A DNA stretch of 64,000 bases from Sphagnum magellanicum (lineage: Eukaryota; Streptophyta; Sphagnopsida; Sphagnales; Sphagnaceae): NCBI GenBank assembly GCA_021904315.1, contig CM038923.1, forward strand, positions 2,294,001 to 2,358,000, in the 5' to 3' direction. This document shows positions 48,246-61,435 of the stretch, in pieces. How positions within the stretch are numbered: position 1 is the first letter of the stretch; every line of letters starts with the position of its first letter. A program made the translations under genes and the position numbers. The notes under the pieces were generated by a model. The model was not told where the DNA came from and searched no databases. It was given only the letters and a program-made list of their open reading frames with translations.

Positions 48246-49352
48246 CCTTCCCAGGAGTGATTTCCATTTTAAATATTTTGTGGCGAAAAATCGCCATTTT
48301 GCTAATTTAAAAAAAAAATGGTCCCAAGCAACATGATCAAGAGAACTTGTTTTGGGAAAATTTCCAAGGAACTCATCACATTTTGAGGCAGAAAGTAGTT
48401 ATGAAATTGTCAAGATTTTTTGAAGGATTTGGGCAGATTTTTAGCTTTTGAAATCGCCATATTTAGCTAATAGATTTTAGTGATTCGTGACCATGTCATA
48501 GGATGTAATAGGATTCCTAGGTTCTTCTATTTTCTATTTGTCTTGTAGTCAGATTTGACTTAATCCTCTTGGGGTTGATCTGAGCAACATGAGAAAATTG
48601 AGAGAAAAAGACCATTGCTCCTCAATTTTGATTTTATTTTTTCAATTTTCTGATGTAGCCAAAATGACAATGATCCATAAGAAGATTTAGCCAAATTTGG
48701 TTACAAAAGTTACATATATGAAAATAAAAATTTCAAAACATGCTTCTATATTTTTGGCTATCAATATACTTTTAAACCATGTATAAAAATCTGGAGATTT
48801 CTTTTCTTAAAATTTGATCAAATTTTGGTTATTGAAAATCTCCAAATTTAAGCAGTTGATTTTAGCAGCACTTTTAATTTTTCAATATAGCTTTTTGGCT
48901 ATACATAGCCACCTCCCCCCTCACCCCCCCCCCAAAAGAAAAAAGGAGCTGCTCCTCCCCCTTTTTTCTTCACCTTCATTATGGTTATCCAACTCAAAGG
49001 AAGCAAATAGGAAAACAAGTACCTACTTTGTCCTTGAGCTGCTGATCATTTTAAGTGAAGAAGTGGTGTGGTTGTGAAGAAGTTGACAAGAGGTTTGAAC
49101 TGTGAAGGTCTTTGTGTGTGTGTGTTTTCTTTTTGCAGGTGTGGAGTTGATCAAGCTTACACAAAAGGAAAAGGAGTCCCAAGTTTACTGTAGTGGGAAG
49201 TCTATCAAGCAAACAAGCTCAGAAGAGGACTCTTATCATTTTAGCTTTTGGTGGTGGTGTGGTGTTGTTATATGGATCGGGAGTTTGTTTGAAGGAGTAG
49301 TTTTTTTTTTTTTTTGGCTGGGCTGTGGGAAGGTGATTATTATTAATTTCAG

Positions 49353-49373
49353 AGTCAGTCAGTCAGTCAGTCA
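49353..49373. repeat. CAGT/GTCA microsatellite
   Basis: Five tandem copies of GTCA just upstream of the start codon of the HMA-like gene, probably in its leader. Confidence 0.8.
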
Positions 49374-49426
49374 GGCAACTTGCAATATAATCAGCTGCAA
49401 AGGAAGATTTGGGACGGAGAAAAATC

Positions 49427-52201
49427 ATGTCGAGGTACATGACGGAGGTATGCACACGTTTTGTCTAGTCTAAATCACACGATCAAATCCTTTGTTGTTT
49501 TTGTTGTGCGATTAATTTGCAGTGGGAGGGCGTTGCAGATGATCTGCTATGTACCAAAAAATTGTTTATTGTCTTCGGCTCATGAGTGTTGTTCTTTTTT
49601 AGTGTTCCTTACATAATTCGGTCTGAGAATTATTAGCATTATGACTCAAGAAAAAGCCTCCTCCTCTTGGGCAACTGGGAAAAACTGAAGCTGGTTCACT
49701 AGCTAGGAATCTCCATAACACTACTTCCATTTTTCTCTGTTGGCCAACAGTACCCATCTGCTGTTCTGTAGTATCTTTCCCTGGAGTGTCTTTTGCAAGT
49801 GTCTTCTCTGTGCCGGGATTAAGCGCTCTTGCAGCAGCAAATCAAGTAAAAATTGCAGCTTAGATCATGCAGGACTTGCTATGTAATTTGACTCTGGTAT
49901 ACTAGTACATAGCGCTATGGGTGATTGTAATACTAGTCGTCAGAATGGGTTTGACCTTTGAACGTTGATGGGGGCAGCTCTTTTATGGCAAGCCAGAGCC
50001 AGCATGGGTCATCAATAGCCGCCGCCGACAGTATGGAGATTCTCAGTACTCTGCAGGCTCTTACAGTGGTCAGCCAAGCTTTGGTCCTTACTCTCAAGGC
50101 TCTGCTCTACCTGTAAGATCATGTTCTCACTCATTGACAGTAACTAATAGCAGCAGTAGTAGTAGTCTTGTTTACCAACCACTAGGGTCTCACTTTCTGC
50201 AAGCACATGAGTGCTCCCTAGTGGGATTGAGGGAGAGAGAGAGCAGATCTTGGCTCTGTCTTTCTTGTATCCCCTTTTGGTCATGAAAAAGTTAGGCCAA
50301 CTCCAGCCCTGCTTTTTGGGAATGTCCACCACCCACCCATGGCGTTTAAACCCATTGTATAAAAGCATGAGGCAAACATTATCATGAATGGAAAGCACTG
50401 CTAGAAATTTCTTAGTGTGGTTGCAGGCTACTGTGAAAACGAAAAATTCCTTGGAGTCCCCACTGAAAGTATCTTACATTTTGAAGGAGGAACCTTATGA
50501 TTTAAAATGTTTGTTCATACAAAACATAAGATTCCTTCCTGTTGTTCCTTCCTGTTTTGCATTTCTAGTGGTGCTTTATGCTTGGTAAGGCCCTTGGACA
50601 AGGGTGTAACCAGAATGCTGGTATCAATCTTGGCTGCCACCTTGGGCTGTACCCTTATTCTGGTAATGCCCTTGTCCTCAGGCCTTACCTACCACTTAAA
50701 CATCCATAGATCTGGAGGTGTAGGAGAGGGAGGGTGCTTACACCTATATGGAGGCATAAGCTCCCTCACAGTAGTCTTAAGGAATAGGTGTAATACCGAG
50801 CTCCTCTTTTCTAGGAGGGATGGACTTTTCATGGATATAAGGTGCCCTCTAAATTCACTAAGAGATTTCTCCAACAGCTTCATTCCGGTTTGTTAGTTGC
50901 CTCAAATCTGATGGAATTTGAGTTTTAGTAGTTTGGTATTAATCCAAGCACTAATGTCATCAGGTGTTTTGTTTCAATGGGAGTTCTGCAGGACACTGTG
51001 CTAAGGGTTCCTTTGATCAATTTGGAAGATGTTGCAAGAATCAAAGATGCCTTGAGTGTTGAAGGTAATGATCATGATTCTCAAGACCCTCTCGCACATT
51101 CAAATTTTCTTTGAAACTACATTCCTTTAGTCTTCCAATTTTCTGAGATTGATGGGTTAGATGAGAACTGCCATGGGTTTTTGCCACCATATGAAGGATA
51201 GAATATGGTCTGCAAGAGTCATCATAGCTTGACTTGAATCCACAATGCATTCACTGGAGCTGAAATCAACCATAGTTTTGAGATCTCCACAAGTTGTGAC
51301 CTTGGTGGAGGTACATGGTATACCAAATATAAAGATTTGTTGACCTGTGGGTGAGAACCAGTCTTGGTATGGTATACTGGCCTGTGGCACATGGTATCAA
51401 CACTGGTAGCAGGCACCCTACCAGGCTCTGATATAACCTGAGGCAATAGCAGCCTGTTAGGGACCTGAGGTGATACCAACCTTGTACCAGTGTTATACCC
51501 ATTTCAATACCAGGAACAATATACCTGCCTCATACCAGCCAGAAATTGATCCTGTATCCGATACCAGGACTAGGCTGGTATGAAAGCTTTGAAAGGTACG
51601 AAATACCAAGACCAGGTTAGTAACCCAATATCTTGACGGGGCTGGTATGTTCAACAGTCAATACACATGAATTGTGAGAACTGTTGTTAGCTTTCTCTTA
51701 CTAGCTTTCTGTACATGGTTCATTTCTGATCTAGACTGAAGTACAAATCTGTGTTGACATTGAGGAGTGGGTACTAATGTAGCTCGACTGTATGACACTG
51801 ACTCCCCCTTTGGCTGTCAATTATACAGATGATTCAATGTTGATAAATCTGGTATGGGTGGTTGTCTCTGGACAGGGGTTTACAATGTTGTCTGTGACAT
51901 TCCAGAGCAGGCAGTGACGGTGTCATCAAATTTGTCACCACAAACAATTGTGGGTCTTGTAAGGCGAGTCTTTCTAAATGCACACATTGTGAGCTACATC
52001 AACCCTTACTCCTCAGGTGCCGGAGCTCCTGAGCCATCTTTTGGCCTCTCTGGGCAGCCTACTAGAGCATATGATGACAGTTATTCTTACTGGGGACATA
52101 CAAACTACACTCCAGCTTATGAATCAGCATACAGAGGCCGTTCATATGATAATGAGTTCCGACCAACCCATTATGCTCCTTCTTCTTATGGTTATCCTTA
52201 A
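49427..52201 (+). CDS. Small HMA-fold (heavy-metal-associated-like) protein lacking CxxC
   Basis: Four exons join cleanly: 49427-49447, 49978-50112, 50992-51064 and 51876-52201. The product is about 184 residues starting MSRYMTE. An N-terminal Tyr/Ser/Gly-rich stretch (QYGDSQYSAGSYSG) precedes one HMA-like domain at about residues 53-115. This contains TVLRVPL, the helix VARIKDALSVEGVYNVV, CDIPEQAVTVSS, and SPQTIVGLVRRVFLNAHI, fitting a beta-alpha-beta-beta-alpha-beta order. Where metal-binding members have a CxxC after strand 1, this protein reads INLED, so it should not bind metal in the usual way. The C-terminal tail is again Tyr/Ser-rich and lacks a CaaX box, which separates it from HIPPs. 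The first exon holds only seven codons and its start is the least certain part. A protein-interaction role is inferred from the lost Cys pair. Confidence 0.65.
50584..50689. repeat. Hairpin (MITE-like fold-back) in intron 2 of the HMA-like gene
   Basis: GGTAAGGCCCTTGGACAAGG with GTGTAACCAGAAT at the left pairs with ATTCTGGTAATGCC and CTTGTCCTCAGGCCTTACC at the right. The arms are about 33 bp, with a loop of about 40 bp. No target duplication is clear. Confidence 0.65.
51270..51660. repeat. GGTATAC/TACCAG-rich degenerate repeat in intron 3 of the HMA-like gene
   Basis: TGGTATAC, TACCAGG, GATACCA and their complements recur at short intervals on both strands, making the region rich in small palindromes. 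Confidence 0.5.
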
Positions 52202-53299
52202 CAACCTATCTGTAGATTTTCTGTACAAGTTGCAGGTGCCATGAGCTTCTGACAAAACCCAACAATTTCTAAGTTGGGAGGTTTTGTCTGTCAATGTTAG
52301 AATCTGCATTATAGCCATGAAAAAAGTTTAGTAGGTGCACAGACAATGAGGTCTTGATGATACAACACCTTCTGAAGTTGAAGGCTAGAACTTGGGTCTT
52401 TGTATAAAGTGGTTTGAGGGATTCACCCTGCTGCAAGAAGACATGAATTTATATTTGTGTTTTGTTGATTTAATTGTCCCAAAGTCTCTCATACTAATTT
52501 CTTGACTAGTAGCTGGCTACTAATTTTGAAGGAGATGCAAGGTGGGAGTAAATATGTAGGTTCTGACAAATCTATGCAGACTGAATCCATATGGGTTTTT
52601 TTTAGTGAACTTAGATCGGTATGAATTGTACTCTGCATATGGAACCTGGATCTAATATTGAGTAACTCTTTTGTGGTGATTGAAAGTACCAAAACTAGTT
52701 GTACCATGCCAATTTCATATGCAATCAAACTTGAATGGATTTTCTTGCTGCCTAAGCAATTCTAGTCATATCTATGATTTAAGCATATAATCTTAAATCT
52801 GAAATGAGCATATGATGTTAAATTGGAAATACTGACCTTGGCAATGTTTCAAAAAATTTGAAACCTTGATATGAAAAAGGCAGGTCAAACCAAAAAATAG
52901 ATTCAGAAACAAAAGGGGTATCCCTAGTCAGTTATGAAACAAGCCAGAAAAGAGTGACAAGCCCTCTCACTTGTAAAAGAGTAACAAGCCCCTCACTTGT
53001 TTGTTGGATCATCAACAGCATGTATGATAGCAACTTATCTACCACAAACTTACCAATTGACTTCATCTCCTCCTTACAATAACTATGTTTGGTGGACAAA
53101 CAAATACATATTAGATGATATAAAGCTACCCAATTATGGATGTTGTAACCTTTCTTCATAAAGAGAAACAATCGACATCTCCATGAGTTTACAAACTTTT
53201 GTCTATCCACTAAATTCACAAATTTGACACATGTTATTGAGGTGTCTCTGAAAACCCTTCCAGCGGATACAGTTAGCGGGCTGGATCTATGGGACCATG
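52202..53299. other. 3' flank of the HMA-like gene and spacer
   Basis: The likely 3' untranslated region is followed by sequence with no secure gene. Confidence 0.4.
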
Positions 53300-53680
53300 C
53301 AAAGCTTAAAACATATATATGTTCAAGAGTACACACCAAAGTTGCACAATGATTGCAATTGTAGTGCCATGCACCCAGGCCATGCAAAGGCTAGTTGTTT
53401 CATACACCTCAAAAAACCCAACAATAACATGCATAGGTTCTTGAGTTTCATTTAGAGAGTTGATTACCAAAGCAAATTTGTTCATGCCACCTTTAAACAT
53501 CCATAATCAAAACTTGTAGGAATAACTGTTGCATTCGCAAGATTTGACAAGACATGCGAGTCTATACAACTTTGTGACCATAGTAGGAAGCACTCCTCCA
53601 CAATTGTGAATGAGATGAAAATCCAACATGAGGGCATGAGCATAAGAATAACTTTCATAGCCAAATGTTCACACAAGTGG
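53300..53680 (-). pseudogene. Possible fragment of a hAT-like transposase
   Basis: The minus-strand frames read FALVINSLNETQEPMHVIVG then FFEVYETTSLCMAW. This resembles the catalytic-core region of hAT-type transposases, where a similar LV..L...W...HV..G.FE... block occurs. The neighbouring sequence is too decayed to extend the match. The call is tentative. Confidence 0.3.
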
Positions 53681-55555
53681 AAAGGACCTTATAGCACTTG
53701 AGGATATTGTATAAAATCTTCAAAAAACTTCTATTTCACCTCATCATGTTGTTTGTGAAGATTTGTGGCCCCACAAACTTTCGTCACCACACTACAAATT
53801 ACACAACCTTTTTTTCTTACTTCTTAAGTGTGATTTGCATAAATCACCTTCATAATAAGCTACAATTTTCTAGCAACAAGCAACATGGGGTGCACACACT
53901 CAACATATGTCCTCATAGGACTAACCACATTAATTTTGTTGTATTGATAAGCCCCTTCTTAAGAATATATCTCTAGGGAAGAACATTACAAATTGCTTGT
54001 TCCAATCTTCAAATAATGCATGGGCAACATCTTATGGTTTACGAAGTTAAGAAGTAGATGGTCATTAACAAAAAAAAAAAAACACCCCAACAAATAGATC
54101 CATGATTAACATGCAGTTTCCAAATTGTAACTCAATGAACTTTTAGAGCTTCATTGGTTGCATAGCCTTTGTTGCTTCAACATTACCAAGTTCAAGATAC
54201 ACATTTTCAACATCTAACAAGTTGTTAACAATGTGTGTTAGTCACATCAAGGAAGTTATTGTCAACTTTATCCACACCTTCAACAACAACCTACCTTTTG
54301 CCATCACACAAGGAAAAAACTAACCACAACAAGGACCTAAGCACACCTCCCCTCACTAGTTCAAGACAAAACTCTGAAATACCAAAAAAAAAGGCAAAAT
54401 GGCTCACCTATTGCAAAATATAGAATTGCAAGCAAAAGTGCAAGTGTTGAACTTTCAATGCCTCTCAATACCATGTTTATTAGAAAGTCACAATGACATG
54501 GATTTACAACATAATCACCTTGGTGCGGAAAACATAATTGCAATAGCAAGAGTTTGAAAGCTCCAAGTTCATATTGGTATGAGCACAGGAACACGCAACA
54601 CATGCACAACAATTGGGAGCTTGGATTTGCTAGGAATACACAACAAATTAATTCTCCCAAATTGCAAGCAGTTTGCCCAAGGAAAAATTCACAAATGCAC
54701 ACAAAAACATTTGCAAAACCACAAGAGATATTGTGAGCTAAAAACCTTACACCAATGAAAAAATGTGACATTGATTCAAACCTAAGAAAATCGCTGAGGA
54801 GGCTACCACTACATCAACTCAATTGACATTCATCATTGTGAAGAAACAATGATGTTTACCCTACCATTTTGTTATTATTTGTAGATGAGATGCACATCTA
54901 AGGCAAATGTAAATACATGTTAGGTCATTTGTAGATATGCATCTATAAGAAATAACACCAAATTTTAGACGTTGCACAACTTCAAGATATGGTTCTATCC
55001 ATGATTCTATCCATATTGATCAACTTGCATGTTGATATTTGATGTTAAAGAATAATTTAAAAACATTGATTAGCACCTATGAGATTTTATTCTCCCTTTT
55101 AATTGACCAATTTTCATGTTTAATTGAATGTTAAGCACACATACTAGATATTATTCTTCCTTTTAACAAACCAATATTCATGTTGAAGATGTTCACCTTG
55201 TAGACCAATTGGTAGGCCTTGTTAATTCAATAGACTTAATAGTTGATAACACCAAGGAGTGAGCAAGGTTTGATAATGTAACCACCCATAGTTGTCGAAG
55301 ACTAATTATGCATTTCTACCAATTGGGGTTTTCCTTTCTTAAATTGATCATAAATATAATCCAAACAATGTGCTAAGCATGAGTACAACTTTTAGACATT
55401 AAAGTTATTTATAAAAAATCTTTATTTGGGTTTGATGCTGATCCTCACTAAACTCATTCATCTTCATCCTTGCTTTTGAGCTATCCATAAAGCTCATCAA
55501 AGCAAGGATCACTATTCAAAACTAAAGGTGAGCTCCCACAAGTAACGATCTTAAT
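53681..55555. other. Spacer with decayed repeats
   Basis: No gene is recognised. Short open frames lack motifs. Confidence 0.4.
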
Positions 55556-55559
55556 TTCT

Positions 55560-56560
55560 TTTTTAACTAAGTTATGATCCATCTAGGTTATGGCTACATA
55601 GATTAGGAAACTATTTCAGTAGGGGGATAATTAGATTAAGGCCTACCTAACTCTCTATTTATTTAGAGGGTACTCCCTTACCTAGCCATGGGCTACCTAA
55701 TTACTTACTCACCTACCTAAAACCTACCAAGGAACCTACTTAAAAAGTTATTTAGGGAGCTACCTAAGTTAGGGGATATTTAAGGACTATATAAGAGGTT
55801 ACATAAAGTTTACTTGAGGTTCTGTAAGGAGCCTACTTAAATAACCTAGGGGGTAACTTAAGGACTATCTAAAGACCATCTAAACCTTAAAGACCATCTA
55901 AAGGTCTATTTAAATCATGAGTTTTAAAAGATAAGGACTGTTAAAAACTTACATAGAACTATTTAGGGTGCTACATAAGGGTTATATAGAGACCTACCTA
56001 AATTAGAGGATACCTAAAAGCTACTTAAAGAATTAATAAGGTTTACATAAAAAATATGAATCAATTCTAAGTAGCTCCCTATGTAGGCCATATGTAACTT
56101 CTTTTTGCAATATAAATAAACATTAAGTAGCCTCTTAAATAACCCTAACTTAAGAAATCCCTAACTAGTCCCACAAGTAGGCTCTATGTACCACCTTAAG
56201 CAAGCTTCAAATATCCCATAACCTAAGTAGGTCTTAGGTGTCTCCCTAGTTAGCATCCTAAATAGATGCTAAATACTCCCATAAATAATCTTTGGGTATC
56301 CCATAACCTAAATACATCCCTAGCTGTCTCCTTAGGTAGCACTCTAAATAGTCCCATAAATAATATTTAGGTATCCCATAACCTAAATAAGTCCCTAGGT
56401 GTCTCCCTAGGTAAGGTCCCTTGGTAGGCCCTAAGTATCTCCCTAAATAATCCATAAGTATCCTCTAACTTTAAAAAAATCCATAACTAACCCCTTAGGT
56501 AGGCTTTATCCCCAAGTCTCCCTTAAGTATCCATAACATAATAGGCCCCTATTTAGATAG
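55560..56560. repeat. CCTA/TAGG-rich degenerate array with a ~73-bp higher-order unit
   Basis: About 1 kb is built from variants of ACCTACCTAA, TACCTAAG and CCCTAGGT. Between about 56205 and 56430 a unit with ATCCCATAACCTAAnTA, GTCCCTAGGTGTCTCC and CCTAAATAG repeats three times at roughly 73-75 bp. The minus-strand YLGRYLG-type frame is a by-product of the repeat. Confidence 0.65.
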
Positions 56561-57242
56561 GTAAATGCAAGCAAAACACAAAGAAAAAAACAAAAGAAAC
56601 AAAAAATACTCAAATCATCTTAGGTTAAGGAATTTAAAAAAAAAAATCAAATTTCTCCTCTATTATTCACATCTACTTCAGGGTTAGACCCCTAAGGTCT
56701 AGACTGATAGTACCCACTTGGAAAAAGAGGTTGGTATTAACTAGTGCATCAAGATCTGGTAGATCTAAACCACATATTGACTTCTTGGCATAACAATAAA
56801 TCCAACAAAACTCATTTTGTGTTTAAAAATCCCACCACAAAGAAAGAAAGAAAGGGCAATGATCTTCCTGATGACTTAGGTGGAACCCTAAACACCACCC
56901 AGCCACAAAGCAGGAACAAAAATACCACTGCATGGAAGCAAAAACAGAGTTGAAAGTAACCAGCCTACCAACCAAAATGAATGGAGATGCAAAGTACTTC
57001 ATTACACAAGCTTGTTCTTATCTTTAACAATTAGGAAAAAAAATCATAATCTCCTATATACCAACATTTAAACAAGTTGATAGAATTACAGGTTTACAAG
57101 GTTGCAAGGTTACTGGAAGACAGTAAAAAACGTTGAAGAAGATTTTGGAGTGCACAAAGAAGATGGGTTGTGGTGTCGTTCCTTCTCTGTGACCAGTTCA
57201 ATGTCAGCTTTCTAACCAGTTCCATGTCTTAATATGTTCAAT
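56561..57242. other. Spacer at the 3' side of the patatin gene
   Basis: Probably contains the 3' untranslated region of the minus-strand patatin gene near 57000-57242. Nothing else is seen. Confidence 0.4.
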
Positions 57243-60200
57243 CTAGAATCGTAAGGATCGGGCCTTATTTATATCAGTAGCCAAGTCCCTATGGTGCTCA
57301 AATAACTGGGCATATAGCGGGGAGACTAATCTAGCAGCAGGGCCAAGACCTTCTCTAGCATAGGGTGGTAATGAATGATTAGAGAAACTTGGATCCTTTG
57401 GAGCTTCCTCTCGTAGTTTTTTCTGCATTAAGAGTTGGTCAGCAAACCATGATAATCGCTCATCATTTGTTTGCTGTAGAGATACTTTCTCTCCAGATGT
57501 ATTCCTCATCACTGCTGGACTTTTCAATAATTCGTCACTGCATTGAATCAAATCCCTGATGTTTTCTTGTGTTGTACAGTCCATGACATACGTCTTCTTT
57601 GGAAGCCCTGACATCTGTTGTCAATCACACCACCCCTGGTTAGAGAATGACATTGAGGCTACTGGTCTCTATTGTCTAAAGAGCCTTCTCTGAGGACGAC
57701 TTGCTTAGAAATCTTTCAACCATCCACATAGACAGGAGTCTAAGAAATGACACACAAGACTAGTTTTGGAGATCTTTGGAGATCCCCAACCAAGGGACAA
57801 AGGGCACCATGGGCAACCCTCGTAGAGTGACATACAAACAAGATTCAATATCTTACAACAGTTGGAGTGAACAGAAAGAATCTGTACCTGGATTCGGAGA
57901 TAATTTTCCTCACACTTGTGGCCAGCATAGGCAGTAGCTAATTGATAGTCAACTGTGTCTGCAGAGTTTTGAAAGTACTGATCAGGACAATTCACTGTAT
58001 GTGTGCACAAGAGATCCTAACTGTACACAAATGACCAGATTATTCAGTGTTAGGCTACAATTTGATGCTAGGGTACATTGAATATGTGACACAAGTACCA
58101 GATGCTGCATTTTATTTAGAGCTAAGAAGTAAACATTTGCCTAGAACAGTTTAGAGCTCATGTTTACAGCAATCTCATACAGCAAAATGAAAAACTTCCC
58201 TGTGATCAATTGAGGCAAGAGTGCCTACCAGCTGTGCCATCCATCATGATATTCATAATGGGACGAACCCAACCAGTCATTCCCCACTTTCTGGCTCTGC
58301 TTAACTCATGTGTTTTGTCCATTTGGCCTGCTCCTATGGATAAGATCTGCACCATCAGAATGAAAAGAATAAGAATTTTTGGTACACAATCATGCATTGC
58401 AAACAAATGCAAGATAAAACTTTCAGCTGAGCAGGTCACATTCCCAGACTTGAAATAAAAGAATCAAGAGGAGTGTTTAATGGAGGACTCCTTTGTCATA
58501 GAACTGGAAATTTCACAGTACAACTTGACCACTTGGCCACAGATAAGGCAAACCTCCAAACAATAAACAATGAAACGTCCAACTGGAATGCTCTGCCTTA
58601 AACATCCAGTCCATTATTACCAATGATTAAGAAGCAAAGAATGTAGAAGATTCCAGTAAGGGGAATCCAGAGGCTTAGAAGTTATGGAGTTGTGATTGCT
58701 CATAAGGTCGGGTGGTGTAATTAGCTCAATTTAAGATCTCCAAGATTAAATTCTTGATTCCAGGAATAGTACCTATAATTATGATAGAAATCTACACCAG
58801 AAAGGGAATGGAACATATACCAGAATGTCTTGAAGACTGCTGGTGTCTGGAAACTCATCATTGTTGCTCAATGCATGAGTGGTGGCAACCAAAGCCTGCA
58901 AACATCAAAAGTATCAGTTGCAGAACAGGTTTTCTCAGAGCACTGAAGTAGGCATGACCTGACACAGAAGACAAAAAATAGACATTCCCATAAAGTTGGT
59001 ATGCTCTACTCTGACTCAAAATGAGCATGAGAAGACTCTGCATGGAATTAGCTGACATAATGCTCCTCTCCAAAGTTATGTACTTGCTGAAGCTGGAGGC
59101 CCTGATGGGTCAGAATTTCCTACTGCAGAGAATGCTAGTGTCTTAATCACTATAGTCATCTGCACAATGTATACAACCCTCTCCAATTCATCCAGGTCCA
59201 TTTTACATGACTTAACACCAGGTGCTCATACTCTTAAATCCAAATCCTAAACTGTAGACCTTCCAAAAATCAGACATGCACAGTTCAATGCACATTTACC
59301 AACTTGGAACATGTGCTTTTGACTGAGGACAGTGTTCTAACCCAGTAGTCAACTGATAACTTGATCCAGAACTGGATTGAACTTGTGGATATACAGAAAT
59401 ATAAACCTAGATAAATCATTTTATTTAGAGATACATATGAATCACCCATATGAGCTTATAGCTGAACCTGATCATTGGGATGAGGGATGGACTTGGGAAG
59501 AGAAGCCATGAAATCTTTGATGGCATAACTAGAGTGTGACAACTGAATCTTGCATTTACAATACAGTATCTCCAAGCCTTCAGTTTGGGGTTCAAGGTCA
59601 GGCAATCAGGCAGGAGTGCTGACCGGGTTATTTTGGATTGCACCTCCATCAATGAGAGTGCCATTGACTGTACCATCAACTGAGGTGACATAAGCAGGTG
59701 GAAAATAGGTTGGTGCTGCTGCAGTTGCACGACACACCTCCCATAGTCTTCACACCATAGCAATCAGCATCAAAGAAATTCAAATGTGTAAAGCTTCTCA
59801 ATTAGCTGCCTCAAGTACAGATTTCACTGCATGCATGAACACACTCCAAATGCATGTATGCTGAAGCAGAAAAAATTCCAGAGAAGCTCCTCTACCTTGA
59901 ACTGGTTTCAAAACAAGGGTAGAGAAATGGATAAAGAAAGCTAAAATGCTGAATAGATTGGACTGCATCTAGTTATTTGATTAGTGACTCAATGCATAAG
60001 CTGATGGCTAAGTACCAGAGTTATGCCAAAAAATGTGTCCCAGTAAATACTATCAAAATGACCACAAGCTACCCTACTAACAAGAACAGTAATTTGAAAG
60101 GCACAAATCAGACCTGAAGTTACGGCTTGGGTCTTTCATGGCAGCATGTCGCATGAAGAAGAATGGGGTGGCCTTTGAGATGTCAAACGAGGTGACAACA

Positions 60201-61213
60201 ATTGGTTTAAGTGTGTCGAGCAATGTAAGTGCCTCTCCATTCCTAACTGTGTAAAGCTTCAGGAGATTCTCAAAACGCCGGGCTGAGTACTTGGGACGGT
60301 ATAACTGGCGCAAGGAACCATGGAATGGGTCATACCACCGTGATTGAAATATGTACTTCCCATGCTTTTGGTAAAATTCACAGCACCCCTCTGCTGTAAA
60401 CAGAGGTTCACCTTTTTCATCTGGGGTGACTAACATTGTTGATAACACTGCTCCTGTACTTGTCCCTGAGAAGAGATCAAAATAATCAGCTAAATGCACC
60501 TTTGCAGTTCCCACCTTTGCCTGTGAAAATGAACACAATTCAGAAAAGAGTTCAATGTTAGGTTTCATGCCACTGCACTGCATGGATTCATCTATTTGCA
60601 CTATGATGCAGCTTGCGGATCAATTGTACCACTATTATAGTAGTGTGTCCTATTTAGAAAAAGCACAACATGGAACAGCTTGTGTATTGCCCCTACAATA
60701 GAGCACTTGGAACTATAAATGCCTGCAAAGAGGATATAAGAGCAATTCAAGAGTTGACCTGAATCAAGTGTTCAAGACGAGTAAGGATCCGGGCAGCTAT
60801 GAGACCACGCATTCCACCTCCATCCAAACTTAGTATGCAAAGCTTCTTCTGATTGGCTGGACGACCTTGACCAACCGGAAGATCTAAAATATCACTATCC
60901 CATGCCTGCAATGCTGTTGGAGCTTCCAACCTGTTGCCATCAACTGGCCTTAACTTCTCGGCATCAAGCCAATGGATGCCCATTGTATCATAGCTCGATA
61001 ATCGAGAAAGAGCTCCCTCTGATTCTGATTCCCTATTCATGTCTGACTCCGATTCCACTTCCTGGCTTTCATCTATTGAGCTTGCATGATAAAGTTTTGT
61101 TGAAGGGGGGGCATGCTTCAGGCGAGTGGGCTTAGGGGCAGGTCTCAGATTTGGTATGTTCAGCCCCATGGATGGTGGTAATTCAGCTCCCTCAGAGACC
61201 AAATCATTCATGC
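57243..61213 (-). CDS. Patatin-like phospholipase (lipid acyl hydrolase)
   Basis: Seven exons on the minus strand join in one frame: 60759-61213, 60114-60520, 59624-59747, 58821-58895, 58229-58346, 57888-57994 and 57243-57614, all with GT donors and AG acceptors. They encode about 551 residues. Exon 1 ends with the oxyanion-loop motif SLDGGGMRGL after a Ser/Glu-rich leader. Exon 2 has the nucleophile elbow GTSTG with its catalytic Ser. Exon 3 carries the partner Asp in LIDGGAIQNNP. Patatins hydrolyse acyl groups from membrane glycerolipids, releasing fatty acids for signalling or turnover. The canonical Ser nucleophile argues against the plant subgroup with a GxGxG elbow. The C-terminal exon adds a helical extension (ADQLLMQKKLREE) beyond the catalytic domain. 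An initiator may lie at MNDLVSEG in this first exon, at MLPGACPG just before it, or in an upstream exon. Confidence 0.88.
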
Positions 61214-61435
61214 CTGGACAAGCACCAGGCAACATTTTACTACAAGTGTTTTCTCATCAACACTAGGAGAGAATTGGAATTATGTAAGCAACCATGGAAA
61301 CATCTGGTTCTTAACCTCTCAACTCTATGCTTACACACATTTTTTTATTCAAAACATATTGTTCCTTATGGTTGGAGGAACAACACTTTACTCTTGAGCT
61401 ATTTGTGTTACCCATCTTTGACCACATGGAAACTT

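Noticed and set aside
56258..56455. YLGRYLG-type repeat peptide on the minus strand
   Set aside because: Produced by the CCTA-rich tandem repeat, with no start context, splice sites or homology recognised.
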